NCBI RefSeq assembly: GCF_002332425.1
Contig: NZ_NRGS01000025.1
Location: 62,001 to 126,000 of the forward strand
DNA from: Brachybacterium alimentarium
GTDB lineage: Bacteria; Actinomycetota; Actinomycetes; Actinomycetales; Dermabacteraceae
Direction of reading: 5' to 3'
DNA length: 64,000 bases
Of the stretch, positions 34,258-44,894 are shown in pieces; position 1 is the first letter of the stretch; each line of letters begins with the position of its first letter. Position numbers and translations under genes: made by a program. Under the pieces are notes generated by a model. The model was not told the DNA's origin. It made no database searches and saw nothing but the letters and a program-made list of their open reading frames with translations.

Positions 34258-36372
34258 ATGGCGGACACCTCCTCCAAGCAGAAGAACACCAAGGGCAGGA
34301 AGCGCCGCCCGTTCACGTCGGTGGCGATCTGGATCCTGGTGGCACTGCTGCTGGGCATGGCCCTGTTCTCGCTGTTCGGCCGCGACGGCTACCAGGAGAT
34401 CGACACCCAGCAGGGTCTCGAGCTGCTCGAGGGCGGCACCGTCGAGCAGGCCAAGATCATCGACGGCAACCAGCAGCGCGTGGACCTCGTCCTGACCGAG
34501 GACTTCGTCGACGGCGATGACGACAAGGGCAAGCAGGTCCGCTTCTCGTACGTCAATGCCCGCGGCGCCGATGTCGTGCAGGCGGTCGAGAACGCGGCGC
34601 CCGAGAAGGGCTACACCGACGAGATCGCGTCGAGCTCGTGGTGGTCCACCCTGCTGCTGTCGTTCCTCCCGCTCGTGCTCCTGATCGCCGTGTTCTGGTT
34701 CCTGATCATGAACGCCCAGGGCGGCGGCGGCAAGGCCATGCAGTTCGGCAAGTCCAAGGCGAAGCTGTTCAACAAGGAGGCCCCCAAGGTCACCTTCGCG
34801 GACGTCGCCGGCGCCGAGGAGGCCGTCGAGGAGCTCGACGAGATCAAGCAGTTCCTCGTCGACCCGGGCCGGTACCAGGCCGTGGGCGCCAAGATCCCCA
34901 AGGGCGTGCTGCTGTACGGCCCTCCCGGCACCGGCAAGACCCTTCTGGCCAAGGCCGTCGCCGGCGAGGCCAACGTGCCCTTCTACTCGATCTCGGGCTC
35001 GGACTTCGTGGAGATGTTCGTGGGCGTCGGCGCCAGCCGCGTGCGCGATCTGTTCTCGACCGCGAAGGAGAACGCCCCGGCGATCATCTTCATCGACGAG
35101 ATCGACGCTGTCGGCCGTCATCGCGGCGCCGGCATGGGCGGCGGCCACGACGAGCGCGAGCAGACCCTGAACCAGATGCTGGTGGAGATGGACGGGTTCG
35201 AGGAGAACCAGAACGTCATCCTCATCGCCGCCACCAACCGCGTGGACATCCTGGATCCCGCCCTCCTGCGCCCGGGGCGGTTCGACCGTCAGATCGGGGT
35301 GGAGGCCCCTGACCTCAAGGGCCGCCTGCACATCCTCGGCGTGCACGCCAAGGGCAAGCCGCTCGCGCACGACGTCGACCTCGAGGCCGTCGCCAAGCGC
35401 ACCATCGGCATGTCCGGCGCAGACCTCGCCAACGTGCTCAACGAGGCCGCGCTGCTGACCGCCCGCTCGGGCAATCAGATCATCGACGACCGTGCTCTGG
35501 ACGAGGCCATCGACCGCGTGTCCATGGGACCACAGCGCTATTCGAAGGTGATGTCCGATCGCGAGCGCCAGATGACGGCCTACCACGAGGGTGGTCACGC
35601 CCTGGTGGCCGCGGCGATGAACAACTCCGCGCCCGTCACCAAGGTGACGATCCTGCCGCGCGGGCGTGCTGGCGGCTACACCATGGTGGTGCCCACCCAG
35701 GACCGCAACTACCAGTCGCGCAACGAGCTGCTGGACCGCCTCGCCTACGCGATGGGCGGCTATGCCGTGGAGGAGAGCATCTTCCATGACGTCACCACCG
35801 GACCCAGCTCCGACCTGCAGAACGCCACGAAGATCGCCCGCACGATGGTCATGCAGCTCGGTATGAGCGACGCCGTCGGCCAGGTCGCCCTCGCGGGCGA
35901 GCAGGACGAGGTCTTCGTGGGCATGCAGCAGGGGCAGGCGCCCCGCTTCAGCGCCGAGACCGCGAGCGTGATCGACCAGGAGGTGCGCCTGCTCCTGGAC
36001 AATGCGCTGGACGAGGCCTGGTCGGTGATCGTGGAGAACCGTCACGTCCTCGATCGCCTGGTGGAGGAGCTGCTCGAGAAGGAGACCCTGAACGAGCGCG
36101 AGCTCTCGGCGATCTTCTCCGACGTCACCAAGCGCCCGCTGCGCGAGGTGTGGCAGTCCAGCCAGGAACGGCCCGCTCTGGCGGCGCCCCAGGCCGGTGC
36201 GGCCACGACGGCGACCGGTGCCGAGTCGCATGACGCGGGCGAGCCCCTGCAGCCGAATCCGCCCGAGCTCCCGCATCCCGGAGGGGACGGCCCCGAGATC
36301 CCCGGCGCCCCGCACGGCGACGGCACGGGCGAGGGCTACGGCTACGACGGCGGCCCCGGGACGGGGCGCTGA
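34258..36372 (+). CDS. ftsH: ATP-dependent zinc metalloprotease FtsH
   Basis: 704 aa membrane-bound AAA+ protease. Two membrane segments are at about 19-41 and 128-148, with an outside domain between. Walker A GPPGTGKT is at 221-228, Walker [12 protein letters not shown] follows, and the zinc site HEGGH is near 443-447. Past about 630 the tail is Ala/Pro/Gly-rich and ends [11 protein letters not shown]. It lies in the conserved tilS-hpt-ftsH-folE run. Confidence 0.97.
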   Translation: MADTSSKQKNTKGRKRRPFTSVAIWILVALLLGMALFSLFGRDGYQEIDTQQGLELLEGGTVEQAKIIDGNQQRVDLVLTEDFVDGDDDKGKQVRFSYVNARGADVVQAVENAAPEKGYTDEIASSSWWSTLLLSFLPLVLLIAVFWFLIMNAQGGGGKAMQFGKSKAKLFNKEAPKVTFADVAGAEEAVEELDEIKQFLVDPGRYQAVGAKIPKGVLLYGPPGTGKTLLAKAVAGEANVPFYSISGSDFVEMFVGVGASRVRDLFSTAKENAPAIIFIDEIDAVGRHRGAGMGGGHDEREQTLNQMLVEMDGFEENQNVILIAATNRVDILDPALLRPGRFDRQIGVEAPDLKGRLHILGVHAKGKPLAHDVDLEAVAKRTIGMSGADLANVLNEAALLTARSGNQIIDDRALDEAIDRVSMGPQRYSKVMSDRERQMTAYHEGGHALVAAAMNNSAPVTKVTILPRGRAGGYTMVVPTQDRNYQSRNELLDRLAYAMGGYAVEESIFHDVTTGPSSDLQNATKIARTMVMQLGMSDAVGQVALAGEQDEVFVGMQQGQAPRFSAETASVIDQEVRLLLDNALDEAWSVIVENRHVLDRLVEELLEKETLNERELSAIFSDVTKRPLREVWQSSQERPALAAPQAGAATTATGAESHDAGEPLQPNPPELPHPGGDGPEIPGAPHGDGTGEGYGYDGGPGTGR

Positions 36373-36373
36373 G

Positions 36374-36940
36374 ATGGCCGTCGATCACGCACGGGTGGAG
36401 GCGGCCGTCCGGGAGATCCTCGCCGGCATCGGCGAGGATCCGGACCGGGACGGGCTGCTGGACACCCCGGCACGGGTGGCGCGCATGTACTCCGAGGTCT
36501 TCGAAGGCCTGGGCCAGGATGCCCACGAGCCGCTGTCGACCACCTTCGACATCGACCACCAGGAGCTCGTCCTGGTGCGCGACATCCGCTTCCACTCGAT
36601 GTGCGAGCACCACCTGCTGCCGTTCATGGGAACCGCCCACGTCGGGTACATCCCCGACGGCGGGACCGTCACCGGGCTGAGCAAGCTCGCGCGTCTGGTG
36701 AATGTCTATGCGCGCCGTCCGCAGGTGCAGGAGCGTCTCACCTTCCAGATCGCCGACGCGCTGATGAGCGAGCTGGGCGCGGCAGGTGCGATCGTCGTCA
36801 TCGAGGCCGAGCACATGTGCATGTCGATGCGCGGGGTGCGGGCCGAGGGCGCGCGCACCGTCACCAGCGCCGTGCGAGGCATGCTGCGCGAGAGCTCGAG
36901 CACCCGGGCCGAGGCCATGAGCCTCATCAACCGGGCGTGA
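36374..36940 (+). CDS. folE: GTP cyclohydrolase I
   Basis: 188 aa, first enzyme of folate synthesis, GTP to dihydroneopterin triphosphate. Zinc ligands are Cys77 and His80 in MCEHHLLPF and Cys149 in [29 protein letters not shown] and the final AEAMSLINR are family signatures. It starts one base after the ftsH stop (TGAGATG) and opens a folE-folP-folBK run. Confidence 0.97.
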   Translation: MAVDHARVEAAVREILAGIGEDPDRDGLLDTPARVARMYSEVFEGLGQDAHEPLSTTFDIDHQELVLVRDIRFHSMCEHHLLPFMGTAHVGYIPDGGTVTGLSKLARLVNVYARRPQVQERLTFQIADALMSELGAAGAIVVIEAEHMCMSMRGVRAEGARTVTSAVRGMLRESSSTRAEAMSLINRA

Positions 36941-36944
36941 TCGC

Positions 36945-37805
36945 ATGAGCTCCACCGCCCGACTGCGCCCGGCGGGCCTCCCTGACTCGCTCGAGTCGGA
37001 GGAGACCCTCGTGATGGGTGTGCTGAACGTGACGCCCGATTCGTTCTCCGACGGCGGCGAGCACTTCGCGACGGACGACGCCCTCGCCCACGGCCGCTTG
37101 TTGGCGTCCCAGGGTGCGGCGATCATCGACGTGGGCGGCGAGTCCACCCGACCGGGCGCTCCCCGGGTCGATGAGGACGAGGAGCTGCGGCGCGTGATCC
37201 CCGTGCTCCGCGGCCTGGCCGATGAGGGCATCGTGACCAGCGTGGACACCATGCGCGCTTCCGTGGCCGTCGCGAGCGTCGAGGCCGGCGCGCTCATCGT
37301 CAACGATGTCTCGGCCGGTCGTGCCGATGAGGACATGGGCAGCGAGGTCGCCGGACTGCGCACGGTGCGCGGGACGCCCCCGGTGTTCATCGCGATGCAC
37401 TGGCGCGGGCACAGCGACGTCATGAACGAGCTGGCCGTCTACGACGACGCCTCCCGCGACAGCGCGACGGAGCTCGAGGACCGCCTGATCGCGCTGCGCG
37501 AGGCCGGCGTCGAGGACCGCTTCCTGGTGGCCGATCCCGGACTCGGCTTCTCCAAGACAGGCGAGCAGAACTGGGACGTGCTCGCCGACTGGGACGGCAT
37601 CGCATCCCACGGGCTGCCGATCCTCATCGGCGCCTCCCGCAAGCGCTTCGTGAGCTCCCTGGGCGTGGACCGCGATGCAGCGACCGCCGCGATCAGCGCC
37701 TACAGCGCGGAGCGCGGCGCCTGGGCGGTGCGAGTGCACGACGTCCCCTCCTCCCTCGCCGCGGTCCGCGTCGGCGACAGACTGCGCCGGAGCGCCCGCC
37801 GATGA
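36945..37805 (+). CDS. folP: Dihydropteroate synthase
   Basis: 286 aa, joins the pterin pyrophosphate with para-aminobenzoate; the sulfonamide target. Signatures are MGVLNVTPDSFSDGG (24-38), IIDVGGESTRPGA and the later LIGASRKRFVSSLG. It starts five bases after folE ends and overlaps folBK by four. Confidence 0.97.
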   Translation: MSSTARLRPAGLPDSLESEETLVMGVLNVTPDSFSDGGEHFATDDALAHGRLLASQGAAIIDVGGESTRPGAPRVDEDEELRRVIPVLRGLADEGIVTSVDTMRASVAVASVEAGALIVNDVSAGRADEDMGSEVAGLRTVRGTPPVFIAMHWRGHSDVMNELAVYDDASRDSATELEDRLIALREAGVEDRFLVADPGLGFSKTGEQNWDVLADWDGIASHGLPILIGASRKRFVSSLGVDRDAATAAISAYSAERGAWAVRVHDVPSSLAAVRVGDRLRRSARR

Positions 37806-38746
37806 GCACAGCGCACGACAGCACCCACAGCACCCCCCACCGCGCGGACTCCCCGCGCACGCCCGGCGTCCTCGATCTGATCGAGGTGACCGGGATCAGG
37901 GCCTGGGGCCGCCACGGTGTGCTCAGCCAGGAGAAGGATCTCGGCCAGCAGTTCGTGGTCGACGTGAGGCTGCACCTGTCCACGGAGCCGGCCGGCCGCA
38001 CCGATGCGCTCGCGCGCACCGTGAACTACGCCGAGGTCGCTGCCGCCGTCCACGAGGAGATCGGCACCGGCTCCTACGACCTGGTGGAGGCTCTCGCCGA
38101 GCGGATCGCGTCCCGGATCCTCACCGAGACGGGCCATCCTCTGGTGCGTCGGGTCGACGTGACGGTGCACAAGCCCTCCGCCCCCGTCGGCCTGCCGGTG
38201 GGCGATGTCGCCGTCACGATCACGCGGGACGCGGCACCGGTGGACGCGGTCCTCGCGCTCGGCACCAACCTCGGAGACCGCGAGGCGCACCTCGCCCGGG
38301 CGCTCGAGCTGCTCAGCACGACGGACGGCATCGAGGTGGCCTGGACCGGGCCCGTGCTGGAGACCGCCCCCGTGGGAGGGCCCGAGGGCCAGGAGGCCTT
38401 CCTGAACTCGGTCATCGGGGTGAGCACGGTGCTGGGTCCGTTCGAGCTGCTCGACGCCGCCCGCCGAGCCGAGCGCGATGCGCACCGGGAGCGCCTGGTC
38501 CGCTGGGGCCCGCGCACGCTGGACGTCGACGTCATCACCTACGGCACCAGTCTCAGCGACGACGAGGAGCTGACCCTTCCGCACCCGCGCGCCCACGAGC
38601 GTGCCTTCGTGCTGGCCCCCTGGCACGCCGCCCGCGCGGAGGCGGCGCTGCCCGGCCGCGGGCCGGTCTCCGATCTCCTGGAGCTGGCCGCGGACCGCGA
38701 CGGTCTGCGCGCGGGCCCGACGATCCCGGGATTCGACCGTCCGTGA
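37802..38746 (+). CDS. folK: FolB-FolK fusion: dihydroneopterin aldolase / HPPK
   Basis: 314 aa bifunctional protein. Residues about 20-135 are the aldolase (IEVTGIRAWGRHGVLSQEK). Residues about 145-305 are the pyrophosphokinase, beginning AVLALGTNLGDREAHL, with LLDAARRAERDAHRERLVRWGPRTLDVD holding the ATP/pterin signature; this is split here as RWGPRTLDVDVITYG. The two steps directly precede FolP, encoded just upstream. The ATG overlaps the folP stop by four bases. Confidence 0.94.
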   Translation: MSTAHDSTHSTPHRADSPRTPGVLDLIEVTGIRAWGRHGVLSQEKDLGQQFVVDVRLHLSTEPAGRTDALARTVNYAEVAAAVHEEIGTGSYDLVEALAERIASRILTETGHPLVRRVDVTVHKPSAPVGLPVGDVAVTITRDAAPVDAVLALGTNLGDREAHLARALELLSTTDGIEVAWTGPVLETAPVGGPEGQEAFLNSVIGVSTVLGPFELLDAARRAERDAHRERLVRWGPRTLDVDVITYGTSLSDDEELTLPHPRAHERAFVLAPWHAARAEAALPGRGPVSDLLELAADRDGLRAGPTIPGFDRP

Positions 38747-39252
38747 GACCTCTCAACGTGCCGATCCTCCTGCTGATCCTCGTGGTCGGCGCAGGTTTCG
38801 GCGCCCAACTGCTCGAGACCCTCTCCACCCGCGGATACACCCTCCCGATCGCCGGATGGCTGACCACCCTGGTGCTGCTCATCCTGGCCGGGGTGCTGCT
38901 GATCTACGGGATCCCGCTGCGCCGGTACATGCTCGAGAGCGAGGAGCGGCGAACGCATCCGAGCCTGGCTCCGCGTCGGCACCAGATCGATCTGCCCACG
39001 GCGTTCCGCACCGTCCTGCTCGCGCGGGCCTGCGCCTACACCGGAGCGGTGGTCGGAGGGATCTTCACCGGGCAGGCGCTGTTCCTGCTCGTCACCGGCA
39101 CCGGGGACCTGCTCGGTGCCACCCTGCCCACGGGCACGGCCGCGGTGGCCGGGCTCGCCCTCGGCGTGCTCGGCGTGGTCGTCGAGCGCTGGGGTCAGCT
39201 GCCCCCGGACGACGGCGAGGGCTCCGGCGAGGAGGCCGGCGCGAGCCGCTGA
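38743..39252 (+). CDS. DUF3180 family membrane protein
   Basis: 169 aa, starting at GTG inside the folBK stop (4-base overlap). Four membrane segments are evident: NVPILLLILVVGAGFGAQLL, WLTTLVLLILAGVLLIYG, a third near ACAYTGAVVGGIFTGQALFL and a last near AAVAGLALGVLGVVVERWG. It is a conserved partner of folate genes in actinobacteria; function unknown. Confidence 0.85.
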   Translation: MRPLNVPILLLILVVGAGFGAQLLETLSTRGYTLPIAGWLTTLVLLILAGVLLIYGIPLRRYMLESEERRTHPSLAPRRHQIDLPTAFRTVLLARACAYTGAVVGGIFTGQALFLLVTGTGDLLGATLPTGTAAVAGLALGVLGVVVERWGQLPPDDGEGSGEEAGASR

Positions 39253-39357
39253 CTCCCGGTGCGCTCCGTGGGTCGACGTGACCTCCGACGTTCGGCGGGG
39301 GTGTCCGTCCACCCTCGGCGAAGCGCCGTCGCGGCATGAAGTGACACGATGGCTCCC

Positions 39358-39927
39358 ATGACTTCCGCGCCCGAACCTCCCGAGCGATCAGCCCACCCTC
39401 TGCACGTCGTCCCCGACGAGCCGGAGATCCAACGTGCACCAGGGGCCCGGCTCGGCGCCGACGGCCTGCGCACCGTCTCGCCACGGCTGGTGCCCGCACG
39501 CTACGTCGCGTCGATCGTGGGCTATGCGATCTGGGTGCTCATGATCGCCGGAGCGATCGTCGCCGCGGCGCTGACCGGTTGGTGGTGGCTCTCCTTGATC
39601 GGACTGGTCCCGCTGGTCATCCTGCTGCAGAGCATCCTGCTCACCCCGCGTCGGGTGCGGGCGATCGGATACCTCGACGCGGAGGAGGACCTCACGATCG
39701 CCAGCGGCATCATGTTCCGCAAGGTGCAGACGATCCCGTACGGGCGCGTGCAGTCGGTGAAGATCGACGAGGGCCCGGTGGATCGCCGGTACGGCCTCGC
39801 GAAGCTCACCGTGACCACTGCCGCCGCCGTCTCCAGCGTCGTGCTGCCGGGCCTGCCCAAGCAGGAGGCCGAACGGCTGCGGGCGATGCTGACCGAGCGC
39901 GGCATCGAGACCATGGCCGCCCTGTGA
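39358..39927 (+). CDS. PH domain (bPH_2, YdbS-like) membrane protein
   Basis: 189 aa. Two membrane segments (about 50-75 and 78-98) precede the bacterial pleckstrin-homology-like domain, with the family pattern TIASGIMFRKVQTIPYGRVQSVKI and a final AERLRAMLTERG. It pairs with the larger PH protein encoded directly downstream (4-base overlap), like YdbS-YdbT in Bacillus. An ATG three codons upstream is a possible start. The role is probably at the cell envelope; unproven. Confidence 0.8.
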   Translation: MTSAPEPPERSAHPLHVVPDEPEIQRAPGARLGADGLRTVSPRLVPARYVASIVGYAIWVLMIAGAIVAAALTGWWWLSLIGLVPLVILLQSILLTPRRVRAIGYLDAEEDLTIASGIMFRKVQTIPYGRVQSVKIDEGPVDRRYGLAKLTVTTAAAVSSVVLPGLPKQEAERLRAMLTERGIETMAAL

Positions 39928-41558
39928 ACACGCCCGACGCAGTGAACCCTTCGGAGGCGGAGAACGGTCCCGAGGCGCCGAACGCCCCCGGCGCGGAGCG
40001 TGCCCCCGAGACGCCGCGCCGCCGCACCCATCCGATCACTCCTCTGGTGACCGGGTGGAAGATCGTGGTCGCCATCGTCGCCGTGGTCTCCGCGCAGAAC
40101 ATCGCCCGGCTCGTCAACGACTTCTCCGTGTCCAAGGCGCTCATCGGAGCCGGCGTGATCCTCGCCGCAGTCGTGATCGCCATCGTGCTGTCGGCGATCA
40201 GCTGGTGGTTCATGACCTATGCGGTCGATGAGGAGGGGGTGTCCCTGCATACCGGCGTGATCAGCAAATCGCGTGAGTACGCACCCCGGGCCCGCATCGA
40301 ATCGGTCTCTGTCGAGCGCCCGCTGCTCGCCCGGCTGCTGGGGCTCGCGAAGGTGCGGGTCGAGATCGCCGGGGGCGGGGAGTCGTACCTCGACATCGAG
40401 TACGTGAAGTCCGCCGACGCCGAGCAGCTGCGTCAGCGCATCCTCGGCGTCGCCGCCCGTGCCCGGACTCCTGAGGGCGAGAGCCCTGATCAGTCGGAAG
40501 GGGCCGCGGCCGACGCCCCGCAGGCCGACCGCGACGCGGCGCACCGGACCGAGGGGACCCACGAGACCAGTACGGTCGACGGCACCGGCGAGGACGCGCC
40601 GGGAGCGCTGCAGAAGCTCCTCTACGACGGGGTGACCGACGGCGACATGATCGCCACGATCCCCACCGGTCGGCTGGTGCGCTCGCTCGTGCGCGATCTG
40701 GGATTCCTCGTCGGCATCGTCATGAGCATCCTCGGGCTGGGCGTGGCGATCGGGCTCGGGATCTGGACGGACGGCTTCTCCTTCGCGATGATCATCGCCC
40801 TGGCCCCGGCAGCGTTCACAGTGCTGAAGTACGTCTTCGGCAAGATCGAATCCGGGTGGGGCTTCGTCTCCCGGGACACCGACCGCGGCCTGCGCATGCG
40901 CCGCGGCCTGGCCAACACCCGCACCGACAACATCGCCTCGGGACGCGTCCAGCGCTTCTCGGTCCGTCGGCCGCTGCTGTGGCGCACACCCGACTGGACG
41001 GCGGTGACCGTGACGGTCGCCGGTATCGATGACGATGACGAGAACGGTGCCCAGAGCGTGCTGCCCGTCGGCACGCGCGAGGAGCTCGGCGCCACGCTCG
41101 GCCACCTCGCGGCCCCGCTGGGGACCGACGACGACCTCGCCGCCCTCGAGCACCTGCTCACCGCGAAGGCGCGGGAGATCCACGGGATCCGGACCCCCGC
41201 CCGGCTGTTCTGGATCTCCCGACGCACGGACGTCACCGTGCTGCTTCCCGGCGCGCTGATCCATCGCAGCGGCATCCTGACCAGGACCGTGGAGATCGTG
41301 CCCCGCGAACGGATCCAGCAGACCACGCTCAGCGAAGGTCCGCTCAGCCGTCGGCTCGGTGTGCTCGACCTCGCGGTGCACGTGGCGGGGGAGGACCTGC
41401 ACATCTCTGCGATCCCCCTGCAGGACGCCCTCGCCCTCCACGGGACCCTGGCCCGCGACGCACGGACGCTGCGCCGCTACCGGGATCGCGAGCAGTGGCC
41501 GCAGCCGATCCTCGGCCGATCCTCGACCGCTCCGCACGCGTCCCAGGAGGACCGATGA
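39924..41558 (+). CDS. PH domain (bPH_2, YdbT-like) multidomain membrane protein
   Basis: 544 aa. Two membrane hairpins each precede a bPH_2 domain: the first domain contains GVISKSREYAPRARIESVSV, the second RGLANTRTDNIASGRVQRFS, and a third match is RSGILTRTVEIVPRERIQQT near the C-terminus. An acidic Gln/Glu/Thr-rich linker at about 190-230 separates the first two. It starts at GTG overlapping its PH partner. The pair is likely co-assembled in the membrane. Confidence 0.8.
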   Translation: MNTPDAVNPSEAENGPEAPNAPGAERAPETPRRRTHPITPLVTGWKIVVAIVAVVSAQNIARLVNDFSVSKALIGAGVILAAVVIAIVLSAISWWFMTYAVDEEGVSLHTGVISKSREYAPRARIESVSVERPLLARLLGLAKVRVEIAGGGESYLDIEYVKSADAEQLRQRILGVAARARTPEGESPDQSEGAAADAPQADRDAAHRTEGTHETSTVDGTGEDAPGALQKLLYDGVTDGDMIATIPTGRLVRSLVRDLGFLVGIVMSILGLGVAIGLGIWTDGFSFAMIIALAPAAFTVLKYVFGKIESGWGFVSRDTDRGLRMRRGLANTRTDNIASGRVQRFSVRRPLLWRTPDWTAVTVTVAGIDDDDENGAQSVLPVGTREELGATLGHLAAPLGTDDDLAALEHLLTAKAREIHGIRTPARLFWISRRTDVTVLLPGALIHRSGILTRTVEIVPRERIQQTTLSEGPLSRRLGVLDLAVHVAGEDLHISAIPLQDALALHGTLARDARTLRRYRDREQWPQPILGRSSTAPHASQEDR

Positions 41559-42457
41559 ACGCACCCCGGCTCGGCATCGGCGTGATCGGGGCCGGCCGTG
41601 TCGGCGCGGTCCTGGCGGCGGCGCTGCGCGCCGAGGGCCACGCGATCACCGGTGCCTACGCGGTGTCCGACGCCTCTCGGGACCGGGCCGCGGACCTGCT
41701 GCCCGGGGTGCCCCTGCTCGGGGTGCCCGAGATCGTCGAACGCAGCGAGATGCTCCTGCTGGCCGTTCCCGATGACCAGCTGGGGCCCCTCGCCGCAGGC
41801 ATCGCCGCGACCGGCCTCTCTCCCGGAGGGCAGCTCGCCGTGCACACCTCCGGGCTCCACGGCATCGAGGTGCTCGCACCGCTCGCCGAGGTCGGATGCG
41901 CGCCGCTGGCCATTCATCCGGCGATGACCTTCACCGGAACCCGGGCCGACCTGTCCCGGCTGATCGGCTGCCCGATGGCGATCACCGCAGCGGACACCTT
42001 CCTCCCCGTCGCGGGGGCGCTCGTGGTCGAGCTCGGAGGCGATCCGGAGGTGCTCGCCGAGGGCGACCGTCCGCTCTACCACGCCTCCCTCGCCCACGCC
42101 GCGAATCACCTGGTGGTGCTGGTGGATCAGGCGCGTGAGGCCCTCGCACGGATCGGCATCGCCGATCCTGGCGCCTATCTGCGGCCCTTGCTGGAGGCCT
42201 CGCTGGACGAGTCGCTGCGCCACGGCGCCCGCGCGCTCACCGGCCCCGTCATGCGCGGGGACGCGGGAACCGTCGCCACCCACCTCGAGGCGCTCGAGGA
42301 CCTTGATACGACCGACGCCTCCGGAGTGCGCGGAGACACGACGGACACCTACCGCGCACTGGCGCTGGCCGCGCTGTCCCGTGCGAAGATCCCCGAGAGC
42401 AGCCGGGCCCGGATCCGCGGACTGCTCGAGGAGAACCCGCCCAGGGAGGACGCATGA
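41555..42457 (+). CDS. Rossmann/DUF2520 dehydrogenase-like protein
   Basis: 300 aa. The N-terminus IGVIGAGRVGAVLAAALRAEG is an NAD(P)-binding GxGxxG fold, and the C-terminal half (LYHASLAHAANHLVVLVDQA onwards) is the helical DUF2520 domain. Such proteins resemble ketopantoate reductase and pyrroline-5-carboxylate reductase. It overlaps panC by four bases, so a role in pantothenate synthesis, perhaps ketopantoate reduction, is a reasonable guess. Activity is not proven by the sequence. Confidence 0.8.
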   Translation: MNAPRLGIGVIGAGRVGAVLAAALRAEGHAITGAYAVSDASRDRAADLLPGVPLLGVPEIVERSEMLLLAVPDDQLGPLAAGIAATGLSPGGQLAVHTSGLHGIEVLAPLAEVGCAPLAIHPAMTFTGTRADLSRLIGCPMAITAADTFLPVAGALVVELGGDPEVLAEGDRPLYHASLAHAANHLVVLVDQAREALARIGIADPGAYLRPLLEASLDESLRHGARALTGPVMRGDAGTVATHLEALEDLDTTDASGVRGDTTDTYRALALAALSRAKIPESSRARIRGLLEENPPREDA

Positions 42458-43341
42458 TCACGACACCGCAGGCCGCACGCCCTGCCGGCGACGGGCCGGA
42501 CCGGACCACCACGCTGATCACCACCAAGACCGAGCTGCGCGCGCGGCGAGCCGAACTCGAGGGCACCGTCGCCGCGGTCTTCACCATGGGGGCGCTGCAC
42601 GAGGGGCACCTGGCATTGGTCTCCCGCGCCAGGGAGCTCGCCGATCACGTGCTCCTCACCGACTTCGTCAATCCCCTGCAGTTCGGACCCGGCGAGGACT
42701 ACGAGGCCTATCCCCGCGACCTCGACGCCGACCTCGCCGTCGTCGACGGCCTGGTCGACCTGGTCTTCGCCCCCGCCGTCGAGGAGATGTATCCGATGCT
42801 GCCGCCGACCGTCTCGGTGACTGCAGGACGGGCGGGCACGATCCTCGAGGGAGCCGCCCGTCCGGGACATTTCGACGGTGTGGTCACCGTCGTCACCAAG
42901 CTCCTGCAGCTGACCTCCCCGCAGCTGGCCGTCTTCGGACGCAAGGATGCCCAGCAGCTCGCGATCATCCAGCGGCTGGTCGCCGACCTCGATCTGCCGG
43001 TGCGGATCGAACCCGTCGAGATCCACCGGGAGGCGAGCGGACTGGCCCGCTCCAGCCGCAACGCCTACCTCTCCGATCAGGGCCGGGAGCAGGCCCTCGC
43101 CCTGTCCCGCACGATCGCTGCGGCCCGGGACGCAGCGCCCTCGGCAGCAGCCGTCCGCCGGGCGCTGGTCGCCGCCGTCGACCGGGCGGAGATCGACTGG
43201 GACTACGCCCTGGCGCTGGATCCCGCGACTCTCGAGGAGATCACCGCGGACCACCGGGGAGAGGTGCTCGTCGTGCTCGCCGGGCGCGTCGAGGACGTCA
43301 GACTGCTGGATGCGGCTGTGGTGGTGGCGACAGCGGACTGA
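42454..43341 (+). CDS. panC: Pantothenate synthetase
   Basis: 295 aa, joins pantoate and beta-alanine with ATP. The nucleotide motif MGALHEGH is at 45-52, [19 protein letters not shown] and [10 protein letters not shown] follow, and the KMSKS-like [13 protein letters not shown] closes the site. It uses beta-alanine from PanD (8592-9017). It lies between the DUF2520 gene and lysS. Confidence 0.96.
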   Translation: MITTPQAARPAGDGPDRTTTLITTKTELRARRAELEGTVAAVFTMGALHEGHLALVSRARELADHVLLTDFVNPLQFGPGEDYEAYPRDLDADLAVVDGLVDLVFAPAVEEMYPMLPPTVSVTAGRAGTILEGAARPGHFDGVVTVVTKLLQLTSPQLAVFGRKDAQQLAIIQRLVADLDLPVRIEPVEIHREASGLARSSRNAYLSDQGREQALALSRTIAAARDAAPSAAAVRRALVAAVDRAEIDWDYALALDPATLEEITADHRGEVLVVLAGRVEDVRLLDAAVVVATAD

Positions 43342-43384
43342 CCGGACCAGCAGATCCTCGGGGAGTGATGAGAGAATGCGGACC

Positions 43385-44893
43385 ATGAGTGAGAACGCAC
43401 CTGCCCTCGACCCCACGGACACCTCCGACCAGGTAGCGGTCCGCAAGTCCAAGCGGGAGCGGCTGCTGGAACGCGGGGAGGAGGCCTACCCGGTCTCGGT
43501 CCCCGTCACGACCACGATCGCCGAGGTCCGCGCGTCCTACGGCCATCTCGAGGCCGGCCAGGAGACCGAGGACCGCGTCGGCGTCGCCGGCCGTGTCGTG
43601 TTCCAGCGCAACACCGGCAAGCTCGCCTTCGTCACCCTGCAGGACGGCGCCGGTGAGCGCCTGCAGATCATGGCGTCGCTCGCGGAGATCGGCGAGCAGC
43701 GGCTGGCGGACCTCAAGGCCGATGTCGACCTGGGGGACCACGTCTTCTTCCACGGCCGGGTCGGCGCCTCGCGCCGCGGGGAACTCAGCGTCTTCGCCGA
43801 GACCTGGCGAATGGCCGCGAAGGCCGTGCGCCCCCTTCCGGTGCTCCACGCGGAGCTGTCCGAGGAATCCCGCGTGCGTCATCGCTACGTCGACCTCATC
43901 GTGCGCCAGCAGGCCCGAGACGCGGTGCGCCAGCGCGCCGAGGTGATGCACTCGCTGCGCGAATCGTTCCGCGAGCGCGATTTCGTCGAGGTCGAGACCC
44001 CGATGCTCCAGGTGATCCCCTCGGGCGCCGCGGCACGCCCGTTCGTCACCCATATGAATGCCTTCGATCTCGATCTGTATCTGCGAATCGCTCCTGAGCT
44101 GTTCCTGAAGAGGGCCGCCGTGGGCGGTCTCGAGCGGGTGTTCGAGGTCAATCGCAACTTCCGCAACGAAGGCGCAGATTCCACGCATTCGCCGGAGTTC
44201 GCGATGCTCGAGGCATACCAGGCCTACGGCGATTACGACACGATCGCGGACCTCACGCAGACGCTGATCCAGGAGGCCGCCCAGCGTGCCACCGGTTCCC
44301 AGCAGGTCACTCTTGCGGATGGTTCGGAGTACGACTTCTCCGGGGAATGGAAGAAGATCACGGTCTACGGCTCCCTCTCGGAATCCCTCGGCGAGGAGAT
44401 CACCCCCGAGACGACTCCGGAGAAGCTGCGCGAGATCGCCCGGTCGCTCGACCTCGACCTGGAGCACCCGAAGTTCGGTCACGGGAAGCTGGTCGAGGAG
44501 CTCTTCGAGAACCGTGTGGGCGATCACCTCTACGAGCCCACGTTCGTGCGCGACTTCCCGGTCGAGACCAGCCCCTTGGTGCGTGCCCACCGCAGCACTC
44601 CCGGAGTGGTCGAGAAGTGGGACCTGTACGTGCGCGGCTTCGAGCTCGGCACCGGCTACTCCGAGCTGGTCGACCCCGTCATCCAGCGCGAGCGCTTCGC
44701 CCAGCAGGCCGGCCTCGCGGAGCAGGGCGACGACGAGGCGATGCTCCTGGACGAGGACTTCCTCGAGGCCATGGAATACGCACTGCCCCCGACGGGCGGC
44801 ATGGGAATGGGAGTGGATCGACTGCTCATGGCGCTCACGGGACTCGGCATCCGCGAGACCATCCTCTTCCCGCTCGTGAAGCCGGAGGCCTGA
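43385..44893 (+). CDS. lysS: Lysine--tRNA ligase (class II)
   Basis: 502 aa. The OB-fold anticodon domain includes [20 protein letters not shown]. Class II motif 2 is [20 protein letters not shown] and motif 3 [15 protein letters not shown]. The start chosen is the ATG giving MSENAP; an ATG three codons upstream (MRTM) is also possible. GAGAAT lies seven bases before, so the message may be leaderless. The small membrane gene begins one base after its stop. Confidence 0.96.
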   Translation: MSENAPALDPTDTSDQVAVRKSKRERLLERGEEAYPVSVPVTTTIAEVRASYGHLEAGQETEDRVGVAGRVVFQRNTGKLAFVTLQDGAGERLQIMASLAEIGEQRLADLKADVDLGDHVFFHGRVGASRRGELSVFAETWRMAAKAVRPLPVLHAELSEESRVRHRYVDLIVRQQARDAVRQRAEVMHSLRESFRERDFVEVETPMLQVIPSGAAARPFVTHMNAFDLDLYLRIAPELFLKRAAVGGLERVFEVNRNFRNEGADSTHSPEFAMLEAYQAYGDYDTIADLTQTLIQEAAQRATGSQQVTLADGSEYDFSGEWKKITVYGSLSESLGEEITPETTPEKLREIARSLDLDLEHPKFGHGKLVEELFENRVGDHLYEPTFVRDFPVETSPLVRAHRSTPGVVEKWDLYVRGFELGTGYSELVDPVIQRERFAQQAGLAEQGDDEAMLLDEDFLEAMEYALPPTGGMGMGVDRLLMALTGLGIRETILFPLVKPEA

Positions 44894-44894
44894 G

